Shown: piece by piece, positions 53,301 to 61,708 of the stretch
How the letters are laid out: each line of letters opens with the position of its first letter
Numbering within the stretch: position 1 is the first letter of the stretch
DNA from: Flectobacillus roseus
GTDB taxonomy: Bacteria; Bacteroidota; Bacteroidia; Cytophagales; Spirosomataceae
NCBI RefSeq assembly: GCF_030056665.1
Contig: NZ_JASHIG010000008.1
DNA: 64,000 nucleotides
Direction: 5' to 3' (one strand)
Notes under the pieces: model-generated
The model's input: the letters and a program-made list of their open reading frames with translations, nothing else
Told to the model about the DNA's origin: nothing
Database searches by the model: none
Program-made: the position numbers and the translations under genes

Positions 53301-56300
53301 AAATACGACCATATTAGGAGCGAGTCTTCTGAGTAATGCGACGGTAAGTACTTATTTGAATGGTGTTTTACAAGAAAGTAATGCAGGCGGATTAATCAGC
53401 TTGTCTATTCTAAGTTCAACTCGTCAGGTAGTTGGCTTTGCAGCAACGAAGCCATTCAACGAAGTACGATTTACGATTAGTAATTTGGTAGGAGTAGATG
53501 TTGGTACGACAAGGGTGTATGGTGCCGTATTACGTTTGGCAAATGCTGCGGGTTTTGTAGCACCAAGTTTATTGAGTAGTAGTGTGAGCAATGTTTGTCC
53601 AGCGACGACAGGTAATTTATCAAGTGCGATAGGTAGCGCGCCATCTGGTGCGGTGATACAGTGGTTTACGAATAATGCACATACAGGTACTGCCTACAGC
53701 ACACCGAGTACCGCTGCTGCGGGTACGTATTATGCTTTTTATTATGATTCAGTATTGGGTTGTTATAGCCCAGCCTCGACAGGAGTAGTTGTTACGGTAA
53801 ATGCCTGTGATACAGACGGTGATGGAGATTTGGATTTAACCGACCCAGCACCAAACAATCCATGTGTGTGGAGTAATAATCAAGTTTTGGCAAATACTAC
53901 AACTACTTGGCGCACTGCAGATTGTGATGGAGATGGTATTAGTAATTATGCAGAAAAATTGGCAGGTACAGATCCATTAAATGCTTGTGACCCAGCCTTG
54001 GTTGTTCCAACAGTTAGTGTAAGTAGTATCAATAACATTTGTCCTGCTACGACAGCTAATTTATCTACTGCGATAAGTGGAACAGCGCCATCGGGAAGTA
54101 GTTTGGTTTGGTTTACGAATAATACTCATACAGGCACTGCTTATTCCACGCCAACAGCAGCGACAAATGGTACCTATTATGCATTCTATTACAATGCAAC
54201 GACAGGTTGTTATAGTGCAGCAAGTGCAGAGGTAGATGTATTTATCACTTCTTGTACAGGCTTAGATCCAAGTGGCGTGAGTTGCAATACAAAAGTACCT
54301 TTGACGAATGGATTGTTTACAAATCTAGCGGCAACAAAGACGAATAGTTTGTTGGGTTGTGTGAATCTGACGACCGCCTCGACGAATAATTTGGTTGATT
54401 CAGACTTAAATAATTATGCGGGCTTTAATGTGACAGGTTTAGGTTGTAATGTGACCTACAGTGTCAAAGACAATGATGCTACAGATACGTATCCTGCGGG
54501 ATATTATGCAGGCTTTAAGATAGCCTCAACAAGCCTATTGAGCGGAAGCATAGGTTCAACGGTACGTATCGAAACATATAACAATGGAGTATTTGTAGAA
54601 GGAAAAGATGTAGTAACGAGTTTGCTAGGAATAGAATCAAGTTTGTTAGATGGCAGTGGATTGGCGACGGTAGGTTTTATCACGACCCAAGGCTTTGACG
54701 AAGTACGTATTATTTACACTACTTTGGTGGGTGTAGGCTTTACAGGTCAGGTGTATTATCCCGTAATCGAGAAATTCTGTGCTGGTTCGGCGTTGGTATG
54801 TAATACACAGACGAATGTATCGAACCCTTCTTATCCCGTAGTAATAGATGATAGTCAGACAGGCATCACAGGCGTTGCTTGTGTAGGCTGTTCGATTAGC
54901 AATACAGAAAATGTAATTAGCTCAAGCACGAGTGATTATGCGACTATTACGATGTCGGCTTCTTTGGGTAGCAATGCCTCTATTTCCGTAAAAGATGTTT
55001 TGACGACTTATCCAATTGGCACCTTTGCAGGGTTTAATATTTCGAATCCGAGTTTGGTTAATGCGAATCTTTTATCAGGTATTACCATCCGCACCTACAA
55101 AGCAGGAGTATTGCAGGAGAGTTCAGGAGTAGGGACATTATTGTCGGTTAATTCTCCACTTTTGACAGGTGCAGGCGAGCAGTTAGTGGGCTTTATTAGT
55201 ACGAAAGAATTTGATGAGGTAAAACTAGAAATAACGAATGTATTAGGGATTTTGAGTACGACAAGAGTTTACAACGTAGTACTAGAAAGTTTCTGCACAG
55301 GCCCAGCGTTGAGTTGTACCGATACATATTTGGTATCACCAAGTTTTCCAGCGGTATTGAATGGTAGTTTGACTGGTATTGGAGGAGTAGCTTGCGTGGG
55401 CTGTTCTATTAATAATAGTCAAAATGTGGTAGATGCGAGTACTTCAAATTATGCAGATATTGTATTGACAGCAGGTTTATTGAGTAGTGGATCAATATCG
55501 GTAAAAGATGCTGTGACTACTTATCCAATCGGTACTTTTGCAGGTTTTGATATAGAAAATACGACCATATTAGGAGCAAGTCTTCTAAGTAATGCGACGG
55601 TAAGTACTTATTTGAATGGGGTGTTACAAGAAAGTAACGCAGGCGGATTAATCAGCTTGTCTATTCTAAGTTCAACTCGTCAGGTAGTTGGCTTTGCAGC
55701 GACGAAGCCATTCAACGAAGTACGTTTCACGATTGCGAATTTGGTAGGAGTAGATGTTGGTACGACAAGGGTGTATGGTGCCGTATTACGTTTGGCAAAT
55801 GCTGCGGGTTTTGTAGCACCAAGTTTATTGAGTAGTAGTGTGAGCAATGTTTGTCCAGCGACGACAGGTAATTTATCAAGTGCGATAGGTAGCGCACCAT
55901 CAGGGGCAGTGATACAGTGGTTTACGAATAATGCACATACAGGAACAGCCTACAGCACACCGAGTACCGCTGCTGAGGGTACGTATTATGCTTTTTATTA
56001 TGATTCAGTGTTGGGTTGTTATAGCCCAGCCTCGACAGGAGTAGTTGTTACGGTAAATGCCTGTGATACAGATGGTGATGGAGATTTGGATACGACCGAC
56101 CCAGCACCAAACAATCCATGTGTATGGAGTAATAATCAGGTTTTGGCAAATACTACAACTACTTGGCGCACTGCAGATTGTGATGGTGATGGTGTTTCGA
56201 ACTATAAAGAAGCTACTGGAACAGACAACGACCCGCTTACTGTTGCGGATAACACCGATCCATTAGATGGTTGTAGTTATAATGACTTTGACCAAGTTTT

Positions 56301-57582
56301 ACTTGCGACAAGCCCGTTATGGAAATTGGCAGATTGTGACAAAGATGGTAATCTGAATGGCACAGACCCTAATCCGAAATTGGCAGTAGCTAACGACGAT
56401 AATTTCTCGGCAAACTTTGGAAGCTCCACAATATTTAACGTCTTGACAAATGATGATTTTCTCCCTAGTATAACCACAACGATTACTCAAACAGGAGGAA
56501 ATGCTGGAGGAACCATTGCTATTGTCGGTTCAACAGGGGTATTGACTTATACACCGCTACTTTCAGAACGTGGAACTTCAGTAACAATCATTTATCAAGT
56601 TTGTAATACAGCCATAATACCAAACGTGTGTGCGTCTGCTACCGTAACGATCGCTGTGCCTGCTGATACAGATATGGATGGTATCCCTGATAGTCTTGAT
56701 TTGGATGATGATAATGATGGTATTCTCGACACCGTAGAGGATGCCCAAATGAACGCTGATATAGATGGTGATGGAATTCCTAACCGTTTAGACTTGGATA
56801 GCGACAACGATGGTGTAAATGACGTGGACGAAGCATTGGGTATCGACCTCAATCGCGACGGGATGGCTGATGGCATCGTTTCTGTGGGTGGTATTCCTGC
56901 TACTGCTGTTGCAGGTTTGGTATTGAGTGCTCTGGATATTGATTTAGACTTGTTGCCAAATCCGTACGATTTAGATAGCAACAATGACGGAATGTTTGAT
57001 TTGGCAGAAAACGGCCTTAATCCTAATTTGGATTTAGACAATAATGGGGTCGTAGACTGCTCAAGCAATTGTGACCCTGACGGTGATGGTATTTTGACCC
57101 CTGTCGATGGTTTGCCAAATACTTGGAAAGATGCAGGCTTCCCTGATGTGACCCCAACTACAGAAATTGATAATCTGGAATTTACCAACATATCCAACAG
57201 TCGAGACTTTGTTGTAAATGTTTTTGAAATAAATAACATTCTTAATATGCCTGGTAGAACAATTAGTTTCCGAGTAGCTAAAATTTCGGGCTTTGATATT
57301 ACTTATTCTACAAATTCAGGTTTGTCTAATGTATTGGGTGGTACGGCGAATAGTAATAGTGATTGGGATTTTGTGGAAAATGATAACTCAATTATCGTCA
57401 CAGCCAAAGCAGGAAGTGTTACTCTACAAAATACTAAAAAGGTAGTAGGCTTTACTATTACTCGAAAAGCTACAACCCCAAGTTTGACTAGTCAAAATAT
57501 CACAGTTACTATCATCTATGGTTCGGCAGGAGAAGAGCGTGTAAACAATAATATTGTTGAAACGAAAGTAACAGCCAACTAA
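47389..57582 (+). CDS. Giant secreted repeat protein (3397 residues)
   Basis: A Sec signal (about 1-30, LVLFLCLFLLWDPSIAIGS) is followed by four tandem 752-residue units. Each unit has three related beta-rich modules of about 155 residues, marked by CxxC-like GVACVGCSI, VKDxxTTYPIGTFAGF and VGFxTTKxFDEV. An Ig-like module follows (VSNVCPATTGNLSSAIGSAP ... WFTNNTHTGTAYSTP), then a TSP3-type DTDGDGDLDTTDPAPNNPC and another Ig-like module. The tail (about 2940-3397) has TSP3 repeats, an NDDF beta-module, more DxDxDGxxD repeats and a unique C-terminal beta-domain. No clear T9SS sorting signal is seen at the end. Calcium binding and a role as an adhesin or cell-surface filament are likely by analogy. 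Units 2-4 are nearly identical in DNA. Gene order suggests an operon with the next gene 18 bases downstream. Confidence 0.9.
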   Translation: MIKNFVRCLVLFLCLFLLWDPSIAIGSDKPSKANLIPVDPGNTSCNTKTPWTNASYTNLSASKTNSLCLIANSGTPSNLVDADLTNSVGFNITGLGCFMEYTVVDGDAGDTYPAGYYAGFKISSSSLLSGSVGAKVTITTSNNGTQVETKDVVTSLLGIESSLVDASGNTTVGFITTQPFDEVTITYTTLVGVLFSGQVYYPVIEKFCAGSALVCNTQTNISNPAYPVTIDATQTGITGVACLGCSVSNPDNVISTSNSDYATITMAVSAGSVGSLAVKDVLTTYPIGTFAGFNISNPNLINANLLSGITLKTYKAGVLQETSSASSLLSVNSSLLTGTGEQLVGFITTKSFDEVKIEVANLLGILSTTRVYNVVLESFCAGPALSCTDTYLVSPSFPAVLNGSLTGIGGVACVGCSINNSQNVVDASTSNYADIVLTAGLLSSGSISVKDAVTTYPIGTFAGFDIENTTILGASLLSNATVSTYLNGVLQESNAGGLISLSILSSTRQVVGFKTTKTFNEVRFTIANLVGVDVGTTRVYGAVLRLANAAGFVAPSLLSSSVSNVCPATTGNLSSAIGSAPSGAVIQWFTNNTHTGTAYSTPSTAAAGTYYAFYYDSVLGCYSPASTGVVVTVNACDTDGDGDLDTTDPAPNNPCVWSNNQVLANTTTTWRTADCDGDGISNYAEKLAGTDPLNACDPALVVPTVSASSINNICPATTANLSTAISGTAPSGSSLVWFTNNTHTGTAYSTPTAATDGTYYAFYYNASTGCYSAASAEVDVFITSCTGLDPSGVSCNTKVPLTNGLFTNLAATKTNSLLGCVNLTTASTNNLVDSDLNNYAGFNVTGLGCNVTYSVKDNDATDTYPAGYYAGFKIASTSLLSGSIGSTVRIETYNNGVFVEGKDVVTSLLGIESSLLDGSGLATVGFITTQGFDEVRIIYTALVGVGFTGQVYYPVIEKFCAGSALVCNTQTNVSNPSYPVIVNDSQTGITGVACVGCSISNTENVISSSTSDYATISMSASLGSNASISVKDVLTTYPIGTFAGFNISNPNLVNANLLSGITIRTYKAGVLQESSGVGTLLSVNSSLLTGAGEQLVGFISTKDFDEVKLEITNVLGILSTTRVYNVVLESFCAGPALSCTDTYLVSPSFPAVLNGSLTGIGGVACVGCSINNSQNVVDASTSNYADIVLTAGLLSSGSISVKDAVTTYPIGTFAGFDIENTTILGASLLSNATVSTYLNGVLQESNAGGLISLSILSSTRQVVGFAATKPFNEVRFTIANLVGVDVGTTRVYGAVLRLANAAGFVAPSLLSSSVSNVCPATTGNLSSAIGSAPSGAVIQWFTNNTHTGTAYNTPSTAAAGTYYAFYYDSVLGCYSPASTGVVVTVNACDTDGDGDLDLTDPAPNDQCVWSNNQVLANTTTTWRSADCDGDGISNYAEKLAGTDPLNACDPALVVPSVSASSINNICPATTANLSTAISGTAPSGSSLVWFTNNTHTGTAYSTPTAATDGTYYAFYYNASTGCYSAASAEVDVFITSCTGLDPSGVSCNTKVPLTNGLFTNLAATKTNSLLGCVNLTTASTNNLVDSDLNNYAGFNVTGLGCNVTYSVKDNDATDTYPAGYYAGFKIASTSLLSGSIGSTVRIETYNNGVFVEGKDVVTSLLGIESSLLDGSGLATVGFITTQGFDEVRIIYTTLVGIGFTGQVYYPVIEKFCAGSALVCNTQTNVSNPSYPVVIDDSQTGITGVACVGCSISNTENVISSSTSDYATITMSASLGSNASISVKDVLTTYPIGTFAGFNISNPNLINANLLSGITIRTYKAGVLQESSGVGTLLSVNSSLLTGAGEQLVGFISTKEFDEVKLEITNVLGILSTTRVYNVVLESFCAGPALSCTDTYLVSPSFPAVLNGSLTGIGGVACVGCSINNSQNVVDASTSNYTDIVLTAGLLSSGSISVKDAVTTYPIGTFAGFDIENTTILGASLLSNATVSTYLNGVLQESNAGGLISLSILSSTRQVVGFAATKPFNEVRFTISNLVGVDVGTTRVYGAVLRLANAAGFVAPSLLSSSVSNVCPATTGNLSSAIGSAPSGAVIQWFTNNAHTGTAYSTPSTAAAGTYYAFYYDSVLGCYSPASTGVVVTVNACDTDGDGDLDLTDPAPNNPCVWSNNQVLANTTTTWRTADCDGDGISNYAEKLAGTDPLNACDPALVVPTVSVSSINNICPATTANLSTAISGTAPSGSSLVWFTNNTHTGTAYSTPTAATNGTYYAFYYNATTGCYSAASAEVDVFITSCTGLDPSGVSCNTKVPLTNGLFTNLAATKTNSLLGCVNLTTASTNNLVDSDLNNYAGFNVTGLGCNVTYSVKDNDATDTYPAGYYAGFKIASTSLLSGSIGSTVRIETYNNGVFVEGKDVVTSLLGIESSLLDGSGLATVGFITTQGFDEVRIIYTTLVGVGFTGQVYYPVIEKFCAGSALVCNTQTNVSNPSYPVVIDDSQTGITGVACVGCSISNTENVISSSTSDYATITMSASLGSNASISVKDVLTTYPIGTFAGFNISNPSLVNANLLSGITIRTYKAGVLQESSGVGTLLSVNSPLLTGAGEQLVGFISTKEFDEVKLEITNVLGILSTTRVYNVVLESFCTGPALSCTDTYLVSPSFPAVLNGSLTGIGGVACVGCSINNSQNVVDASTSNYADIVLTAGLLSSGSISVKDAVTTYPIGTFAGFDIENTTILGASLLSNATVSTYLNGVLQESNAGGLISLSILSSTRQVVGFAATKPFNEVRFTIANLVGVDVGTTRVYGAVLRLANAAGFVAPSLLSSSVSNVCPATTGNLSSAIGSAPSGAVIQWFTNNAHTGTAYSTPSTAAEGTYYAFYYDSVLGCYSPASTGVVVTVNACDTDGDGDLDTTDPAPNNPCVWSNNQVLANTTTTWRTADCDGDGVSNYKEATGTDNDPLTVADNTDPLDGCSYNDFDQVLLATSPLWKLADCDKDGNLNGTDPNPKLAVANDDNFSANFGSSTIFNVLTNDDFLPSITTTITQTGGNAGGTIAIVGSTGVLTYTPLLSERGTSVTIIYQVCNTAIIPNVCASATVTIAVPADTDMDGIPDSLDLDDDNDGILDTVEDAQMNADIDGDGIPNRLDLDSDNDGVNDVDEALGIDLNRDGMADGIVSVGGIPATAVAGLVLSALDIDLDLLPNPYDLDSNNDGMFDLAENGLNPNLDLDNNGVVDCSSNCDPDGDGILTPVDGLPNTWKDAGFPDVTPTTEIDNLEFTNISNSRDFVVNVFEINNILNMPGRTISFRVAKISGFDITYSTNSGLSNVLGGTANSNSDWDFVENDNSIIVTAKAGSVTLQNTKKVVGFTITRKATTPSLTSQNITVTIIYGSAGEERVNNNIVETKVTAN
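47485..56190 (+). repeat. Four tandem 2256-bp direct repeats inside the giant gene
   Basis: The same landmark (TGTACAGGCTTAGATCCAAG) lies at 49741, 51997 and 54253, exactly 2256 bases apart. The preceding unit (47485-49740) is in phase but diverged in its first third. The last unit stops matching near 56190. Copies 2-4 differ mostly at scattered, often synonymous positions. Confidence 0.93.
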
Positions 57583-57600
57583 TAAAACCAAGCAAGCCTT

Positions 57601-60033
57601 ATGAATATTTTAAAGAAAATTCGCATTCTATTAGCCTGCTTGACACTTTTTAGTGTAAAAATAAAGGCACAAGATGTTAGCATAAATATTATTAATCAAC
57701 CCGCTACGCTGACTCAAGGCTCTGCCTTGGGTCGGGTAATGGTCGATATTTGTAATAACGATGGGGGAAGCCGTAATGCCTCAGTTGGTAAACTTCGTCC
57801 TCTGATTAGTTTTCCAAGTAGTTTGGTCGGAAACACAGTGGTCCCTATTACGTTCGCTGGATGGAATGTCTTAACAAATGACGGTCAATCTATCAGGCTT
57901 GAAAATACAGTAGCTATTGCGCCAGGTGAGTGTTCGCATATTGTGTTGGGATATACTGGTGTAAACATCGGTGGACCTCTGACTGTTACAGGTACCATGG
58001 GTTTTAACGGACCACAAACGGTAGGCAATTTAACAGGCAATGACAATAGTACCACCTCTATTACAATTGCTGCGGGCGGTACTGATAGTGATGGTGATGG
58101 CGATCCTGATGTTTCTGACCCAGCAGCTAATGACCCGTGTAGCTGGGGCGTAGGACAAGTAATTGCTAATACTACGCTTGTTTGGCGAAATGCAGATTGT
58201 GATGGCGATGGCGTAACTAACTACGCTGAAGCAACAGGTTTGGATGGTAACCCTGCGACTATAGCAGATAATACAGATCCTAAAAGTGCTTGTAGTTTAA
58301 ATATTACTCAAGTAACATTGATGGCCACAAGTTCGGGCGATTGTGATGGTGATGGAGTAACAAATAAAGATGAAATTAATGGTTTAGACAGAAATCCGCT
58401 CACCACTGCTGACAATACAAACCCACTTGATTTGTGTAGTTATAATACTGTAGACCAAGTAATAGCTAACACAAGCCAAACTTGGCGAACGAGCGACTGT
58501 GATAAAGATGGGAATACAAACTTTACCGATCCTAATCCTAAAAGTCCAACAGCTAATAATGATGTTTTAACCACAAGTTTTGGGTCAACTGGATCCGTTA
58601 ATGTATTATTGAATGACGATTTTTTACCAAATATAACTTTAAGTATTACTCGCTCTGGAGGTACTGCACAAGGGACTGTTACTTTTTCACCGACTACTGG
58701 ATTTATGACGTATTCGCCACTAACTTCTGAGCAAGGCTCAACTGTTTCGGTGAATTATCAAGTTTGTAATACAGCGGTAAGTCCTAATGTTTGTGCCAAT
58801 GCGGTGGTGAATATCACTGTTACAGGTTCATCACCACGTTTGAGTATTACAAAAGCTGTTTCCTCTGGGTTGTATTCTCTTTTCGATAATTTTACCTATA
58901 CCCTTACCGTAAATAATACAGGATCGGTACCAACCTCAGGTATGATTATTATCAAAGATACGCTCCAAATGGGTTTGGCTTTGGTTTCAGCAACGGTTAA
59001 TACTGGCTGGGGTTGTAGTGCTTCGGGGCAATTGGTTACTTGTACTCGTACCAATAGTATTCCTGCTGGTGGCAGTAGTTCTGTGACTATCACTGTAGCT
59101 GCCTTGCAAGCAGGAACTTTTTACAACAAAGCAGGTGTGTACGGGGGAGGAGATCCTGTGGCTATCAATGGAAGTACGGCGGCTCAATCAAATGTTACGA
59201 CGACTTTTGTGGCACAATTTTCGGTAAGAGTAACTTTAAAAGTTTTCCTCAAAGGAGCTTATAATCCTACCGATGGACTAATGCAGGACAACTTGCGTTC
59301 ACAAGGGCTAATACCTCTGGTACAACCTTATGGGAAAGGAGCTTACGCCGATATTCCGCACATAGGTCCAGACGAAATTACGACGTCGGATGTTCTGGCT
59401 GTAACAGGAAACAACGCTATTGTGGATTGGGTCTCAGTAGAGTTACGAGATAAAAATAATCCCGCAATTATATTGTCGAGCCGCTCGGGACTCATACAGC
59501 GAGATGGAGATATTGTTGATGTAGATGGGGTAAGTTGTTTGAGGCTCATGAATGTAAATAACAACAATTATTATATCGCTATTCGCCACCGAAATCATTT
59601 GGCTGCCATGAGTGCTTTGAGTTATCCGCTGACAGGTGCTTGTTTTAATTTGATTGATTTTACCAGCCCAAGTGTGAGCTTATATACAAAATCTAATACA
59701 GATCCAGAATTTAGTGCTTATCCGATGATGGATGTTGGAGGTATTCGTGCGCTGTGGGGAGGTAACGCCAGTCCTGATAGATTTGTCATTTACCAAGGTC
59801 CTAACAACGATAGAACCTTTGTAGGAAGTGTAATTTTGACAGATCCAAACAATACCGAAAGTCTCAATAATTATATGGTAAATGGCTACTTGCGAGCAGA
59901 CTTAAATCTGGATGGGAATACCATTTTACAAGGACCGAACAATGATATAAATTTATTATTCAACGAAATATTTACACACCCTGAAAACGCTGAAAAGCTA
60001 AATAATTTTATTATTTTTCAGCAATTACCTTAA
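57601..60033 (+). CDS. Secreted modular protein with TSP3, NDDF and DUF11 domains
   Basis: The protein has 810 residues and a signal peptide (MNILKKIRILLACLTLFSVK ... KAQD). A first beta-domain (about 25-160) is followed by TSP3-type Asp-rich repeats (about 160-315, DSDGDGDPDVSDPAANDPC, DCDGDGVTNYAEATG). Next come an NDDF module (about 318-415), a DUF11 domain (about 420-545, LSITKAVSSGLYSLFDNFTY) and a C-terminal domain (about 550-810) beginning VRVTLKVFLKGAYNPTDGLM. This C-terminal type is common at the ends of Bacteroidota surface proteins, containing VSVELRDKNNPAIILSSRSG and YYIAIRHRNHLAAMS. The NDDF module closely resembles that of the giant protein upstream (18 bases away), so the two are paralogous in part and likely co-expressed. 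Confidence 0.88.
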   Translation: MNILKKIRILLACLTLFSVKIKAQDVSINIINQPATLTQGSALGRVMVDICNNDGGSRNASVGKLRPLISFPSSLVGNTVVPITFAGWNVLTNDGQSIRLENTVAIAPGECSHIVLGYTGVNIGGPLTVTGTMGFNGPQTVGNLTGNDNSTTSITIAAGGTDSDGDGDPDVSDPAANDPCSWGVGQVIANTTLVWRNADCDGDGVTNYAEATGLDGNPATIADNTDPKSACSLNITQVTLMATSSGDCDGDGVTNKDEINGLDRNPLTTADNTNPLDLCSYNTVDQVIANTSQTWRTSDCDKDGNTNFTDPNPKSPTANNDVLTTSFGSTGSVNVLLNDDFLPNITLSITRSGGTAQGTVTFSPTTGFMTYSPLTSEQGSTVSVNYQVCNTAVSPNVCANAVVNITVTGSSPRLSITKAVSSGLYSLFDNFTYTLTVNNTGSVPTSGMIIIKDTLQMGLALVSATVNTGWGCSASGQLVTCTRTNSIPAGGSSSVTITVAALQAGTFYNKAGVYGGGDPVAINGSTAAQSNVTTTFVAQFSVRVTLKVFLKGAYNPTDGLMQDNLRSQGLIPLVQPYGKGAYADIPHIGPDEITTSDVLAVTGNNAIVDWVSVELRDKNNPAIILSSRSGLIQRDGDIVDVDGVSCLRLMNVNNNNYYIAIRHRNHLAAMSALSYPLTGACFNLIDFTSPSVSLYTKSNTDPEFSAYPMMDVGGIRALWGGNASPDRFVIYQGPNNDRTFVGSVILTDPNNTESLNNYMVNGYLRADLNLDGNTILQGPNNDINLLFNEIFTHPENAEKLNNFIIFQQLP

Positions 60034-60044
60034 ATATCTATCTT

Positions 60045-60070
60045 AAAAAAGCTGAGCCGTTTAGCTTTTT
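60045..60070 (+). terminator. Terminator after the two-gene surface-protein unit
   Basis: AAAAAGCT (60046-60053) pairs with AGCTTTTT (60063-60070) around GAGCCGTTT. The right arm ends in a T-run. Confidence 0.7.
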
Positions 60071-60268
60071 CTAAAAACCACACAGTCTTTACGCTGTCTG
60101 TTTAAGTACGTTAATCTTTAAAAATTAACAACATTATATAAAATCGCTAAATAAAAAAATTGGTTAGGGTATTGGCTTCTTTTTTTAAAGAGCTGATACC
60201 CAAAAACCTATTAAAGTGTATTTGGCATGTTTTGTGTAGTTCAAGAAACATCAAATTGATAAAATCTT

Positions 60269-61306
60269 ATGAAAGCGTTTCTACATTATTTATTCTCTCT
60301 AATAGGACTTATAGCAAGCTGCAAAACTACTTTTGCTCAAAAATCCGTGAATCCTCATATTAGTTTTAAAATAGAGTTACGCCCAGATGGCTACTACTAT
60401 GGAACCATGAAGTCGGATACTACGCTGAGTTCAGTAAGTCCCAGTAACAACATTTCTACCATACAATTTACGGTAGTTGCCCCCATAGGAACGTTCTCTC
60501 CAATTTCTTATACAGGCTCAACGGTACTTAACCTCCTTGGAAGTATTGAAGATTTAGTACCTTCAGACAATCTTGGTTCATATTTGTGGACTATTCAGCG
60601 ATCTACCTACGATGCTAATACAGAGTATGCTTTTATAGGAATGACTGGTTCACCACGACTTACAAATACGATCGCAAAAGACGTTGAAATTCCCTTATTT
60701 CGTTTTAGACTACAAAATTGTTTAGGAAATATTCGCATGTATCAAAATGGCATAGATTTGCCAAGCCTTTCGGGAACAGCCTTGCTAAATACTGATTGCT
60801 CTATCTACTTATCAAGGATCAAAGAAAGTCTTGCCGACGCCTACAAAGATAATTATGGCGGACCCGCTGTATGTCTTACCGCTCTCATACCCGACTTGAT
60901 GACGTCATTAACTGCACCATCTTCTGGTGCTCCTAATACGGCTTACAGCTATACTGTCAGCGTCATGAATGTAGGCTCAGGCCTTAGTTCAGGAATTGTG
61001 TCAGAAAGTTTTAGTTTGCCCGCAGGTTTGACATTCAATAGTGGAGGAGGCAATGGCTGGACATGTGCCGTTGCAGGCACATCCTCAGGGACAACAACAG
61101 TCACCTGTACTAATCCCGCACCGAATGTGCCAGCAAGTGGAAGTGTAAATTTCCCCTTAACCGTAACACCAACAACTTTGGGTGCTTTTACCGTCACAGC
61201 ACAAGTATCGGGTGGGGGAGAAACCAATACCAATAACAACAATGCTACAAGTAATACCACCAGTATTGGTTGTGGTGTGAGCGCAGGAGGAATCAACAGA
61301 CTTTAA
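60269..61306 (+). CDS. Secreted protein with cohesin-like N-domain and C-terminal DUF11 domain
   Basis: The protein has 345 residues. The signal peptide is about 1-23 (MKAFLHYLFSLIGLIASCKT ... TFAQ). Residues 25-170 form a beta-rich domain (ISFKIELRPDGYYYGTMKSD, TIQFTVVAPIGTFSPISYTG, EIPLFRFRLQNCLGNIRMYQ) reminiscent of secreted cohesin-like or SusE-like folds, but I do not assign it. Residues 208-335 are a DUF11-type module (DLMTSLTAPSSGAPNTAYSY ... NNNNATSNTTSIGCG). The end, GVSAGGINRL, is not a typical sorting domain. A terminator separates it from the 810-residue protein, so it may have its own promoter. It probably works with the neighbouring surface proteins. Confidence 0.8.
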   Translation: MKAFLHYLFSLIGLIASCKTTFAQKSVNPHISFKIELRPDGYYYGTMKSDTTLSSVSPSNNISTIQFTVVAPIGTFSPISYTGSTVLNLLGSIEDLVPSDNLGSYLWTIQRSTYDANTEYAFIGMTGSPRLTNTIAKDVEIPLFRFRLQNCLGNIRMYQNGIDLPSLSGTALLNTDCSIYLSRIKESLADAYKDNYGGPAVCLTALIPDLMTSLTAPSSGAPNTAYSYTVSVMNVGSGLSSGIVSESFSLPAGLTFNSGGGNGWTCAVAGTSSGTTTVTCTNPAPNVPASGSVNFPLTVTPTTLGAFTVTAQVSGGGETNTNNNNATSNTTSIGCGVSAGGINRL

Positions 61307-61451
61307 TCAATTTTTGATTAAAGAGAAGAAATATAAGCCTAAGGAGGACAGCAATAACAGCACTGCAAAGCGCTTTTATTGGCAGAAATTCAATAAGATA
61401 AGGAGTAACTATTTTTTCGTTGCGAGCGAAAATCAATACTTCAGCAGTACT

Positions 61452-61484
61452 AGAGGTTGGTATAATCTGCCAACCTCTTTTTTG
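61452..61484 (+). terminator. Intrinsic terminator after the 345-residue protein gene
   Basis: A 9-bp stem AGAGGTTGG/CCAACCTCT (61452-61460, 61470-61478) is followed by a T-run (61478-61483). It is about 145 bases after the stop at 61306. Confidence 0.8.
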
Positions 61485-61531
61485 AGTAAACCCTACGAAT
61501 TGTAAACTTTCAAATAGGTTACATAATGGCA

Positions 61532-61708
61532 TTATTCTTCAGAAAGTTCTTGTATGCGTTGGTCTATTGCTTTTTTAATTATGTCAAAATTATCTTTTGA
61601 AAGAAGTTCTTTACTCAATGAGTTTATGTCACTGAGTATATCTAATAAATAACCCAGTTGTGCATGGGTTGCTTTAGTCTTTTGCTTTAAACTTATTCCA
61701 TAAGTCGA
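61532..61708 (-). pseudogene. Short coding-like frame without a start codon, after the ROCO gene
   Basis: A 58-codon open frame (ending IQELSEE, stop at 61532-61534) has the amphipathic helix pattern LLDILSDINSLSKELLSKDN. It overlaps the last codons of the ROCO gene in another frame and is bounded upstream by a stop (61709-61711), with no ATG or GTG near its start. It looks like the tail of a small coiled-coil gene or of an older, longer ROCO C-terminus. It could also be chance. Confidence 0.3.

Noticed and set aside
56595..57239. 214-codon minus-strand ORF rich in Ser, Lys and Pro
   Set aside because: It is the antisense of the Asp-rich TSP3 region of the giant gene, a typical shadow.
60220..60236. 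Second sigma-54-like site (TTTGGCATGTTTTGTGT)
   Set aside because: The distance between the -24 and -12 elements is off by one base, which sigma-54 promoters rarely tolerate.
60160..60363. 67-codon ORF ahead of the 345-residue protein
   Set aside because: It overlaps the signal peptide of the better-supported gene in another frame.
57100..61306. T9SS C-terminal sorting domains in the three surface proteins
   Set aside because: The C-termini lack the usual terminal beta-sandwich pattern with a short basic end, so no such domain is claimed.
61314..61505. 63-codon ORF after the 345-residue protein
   Set aside because: It spans a terminator hairpin and has composition unlike neighbouring genes.
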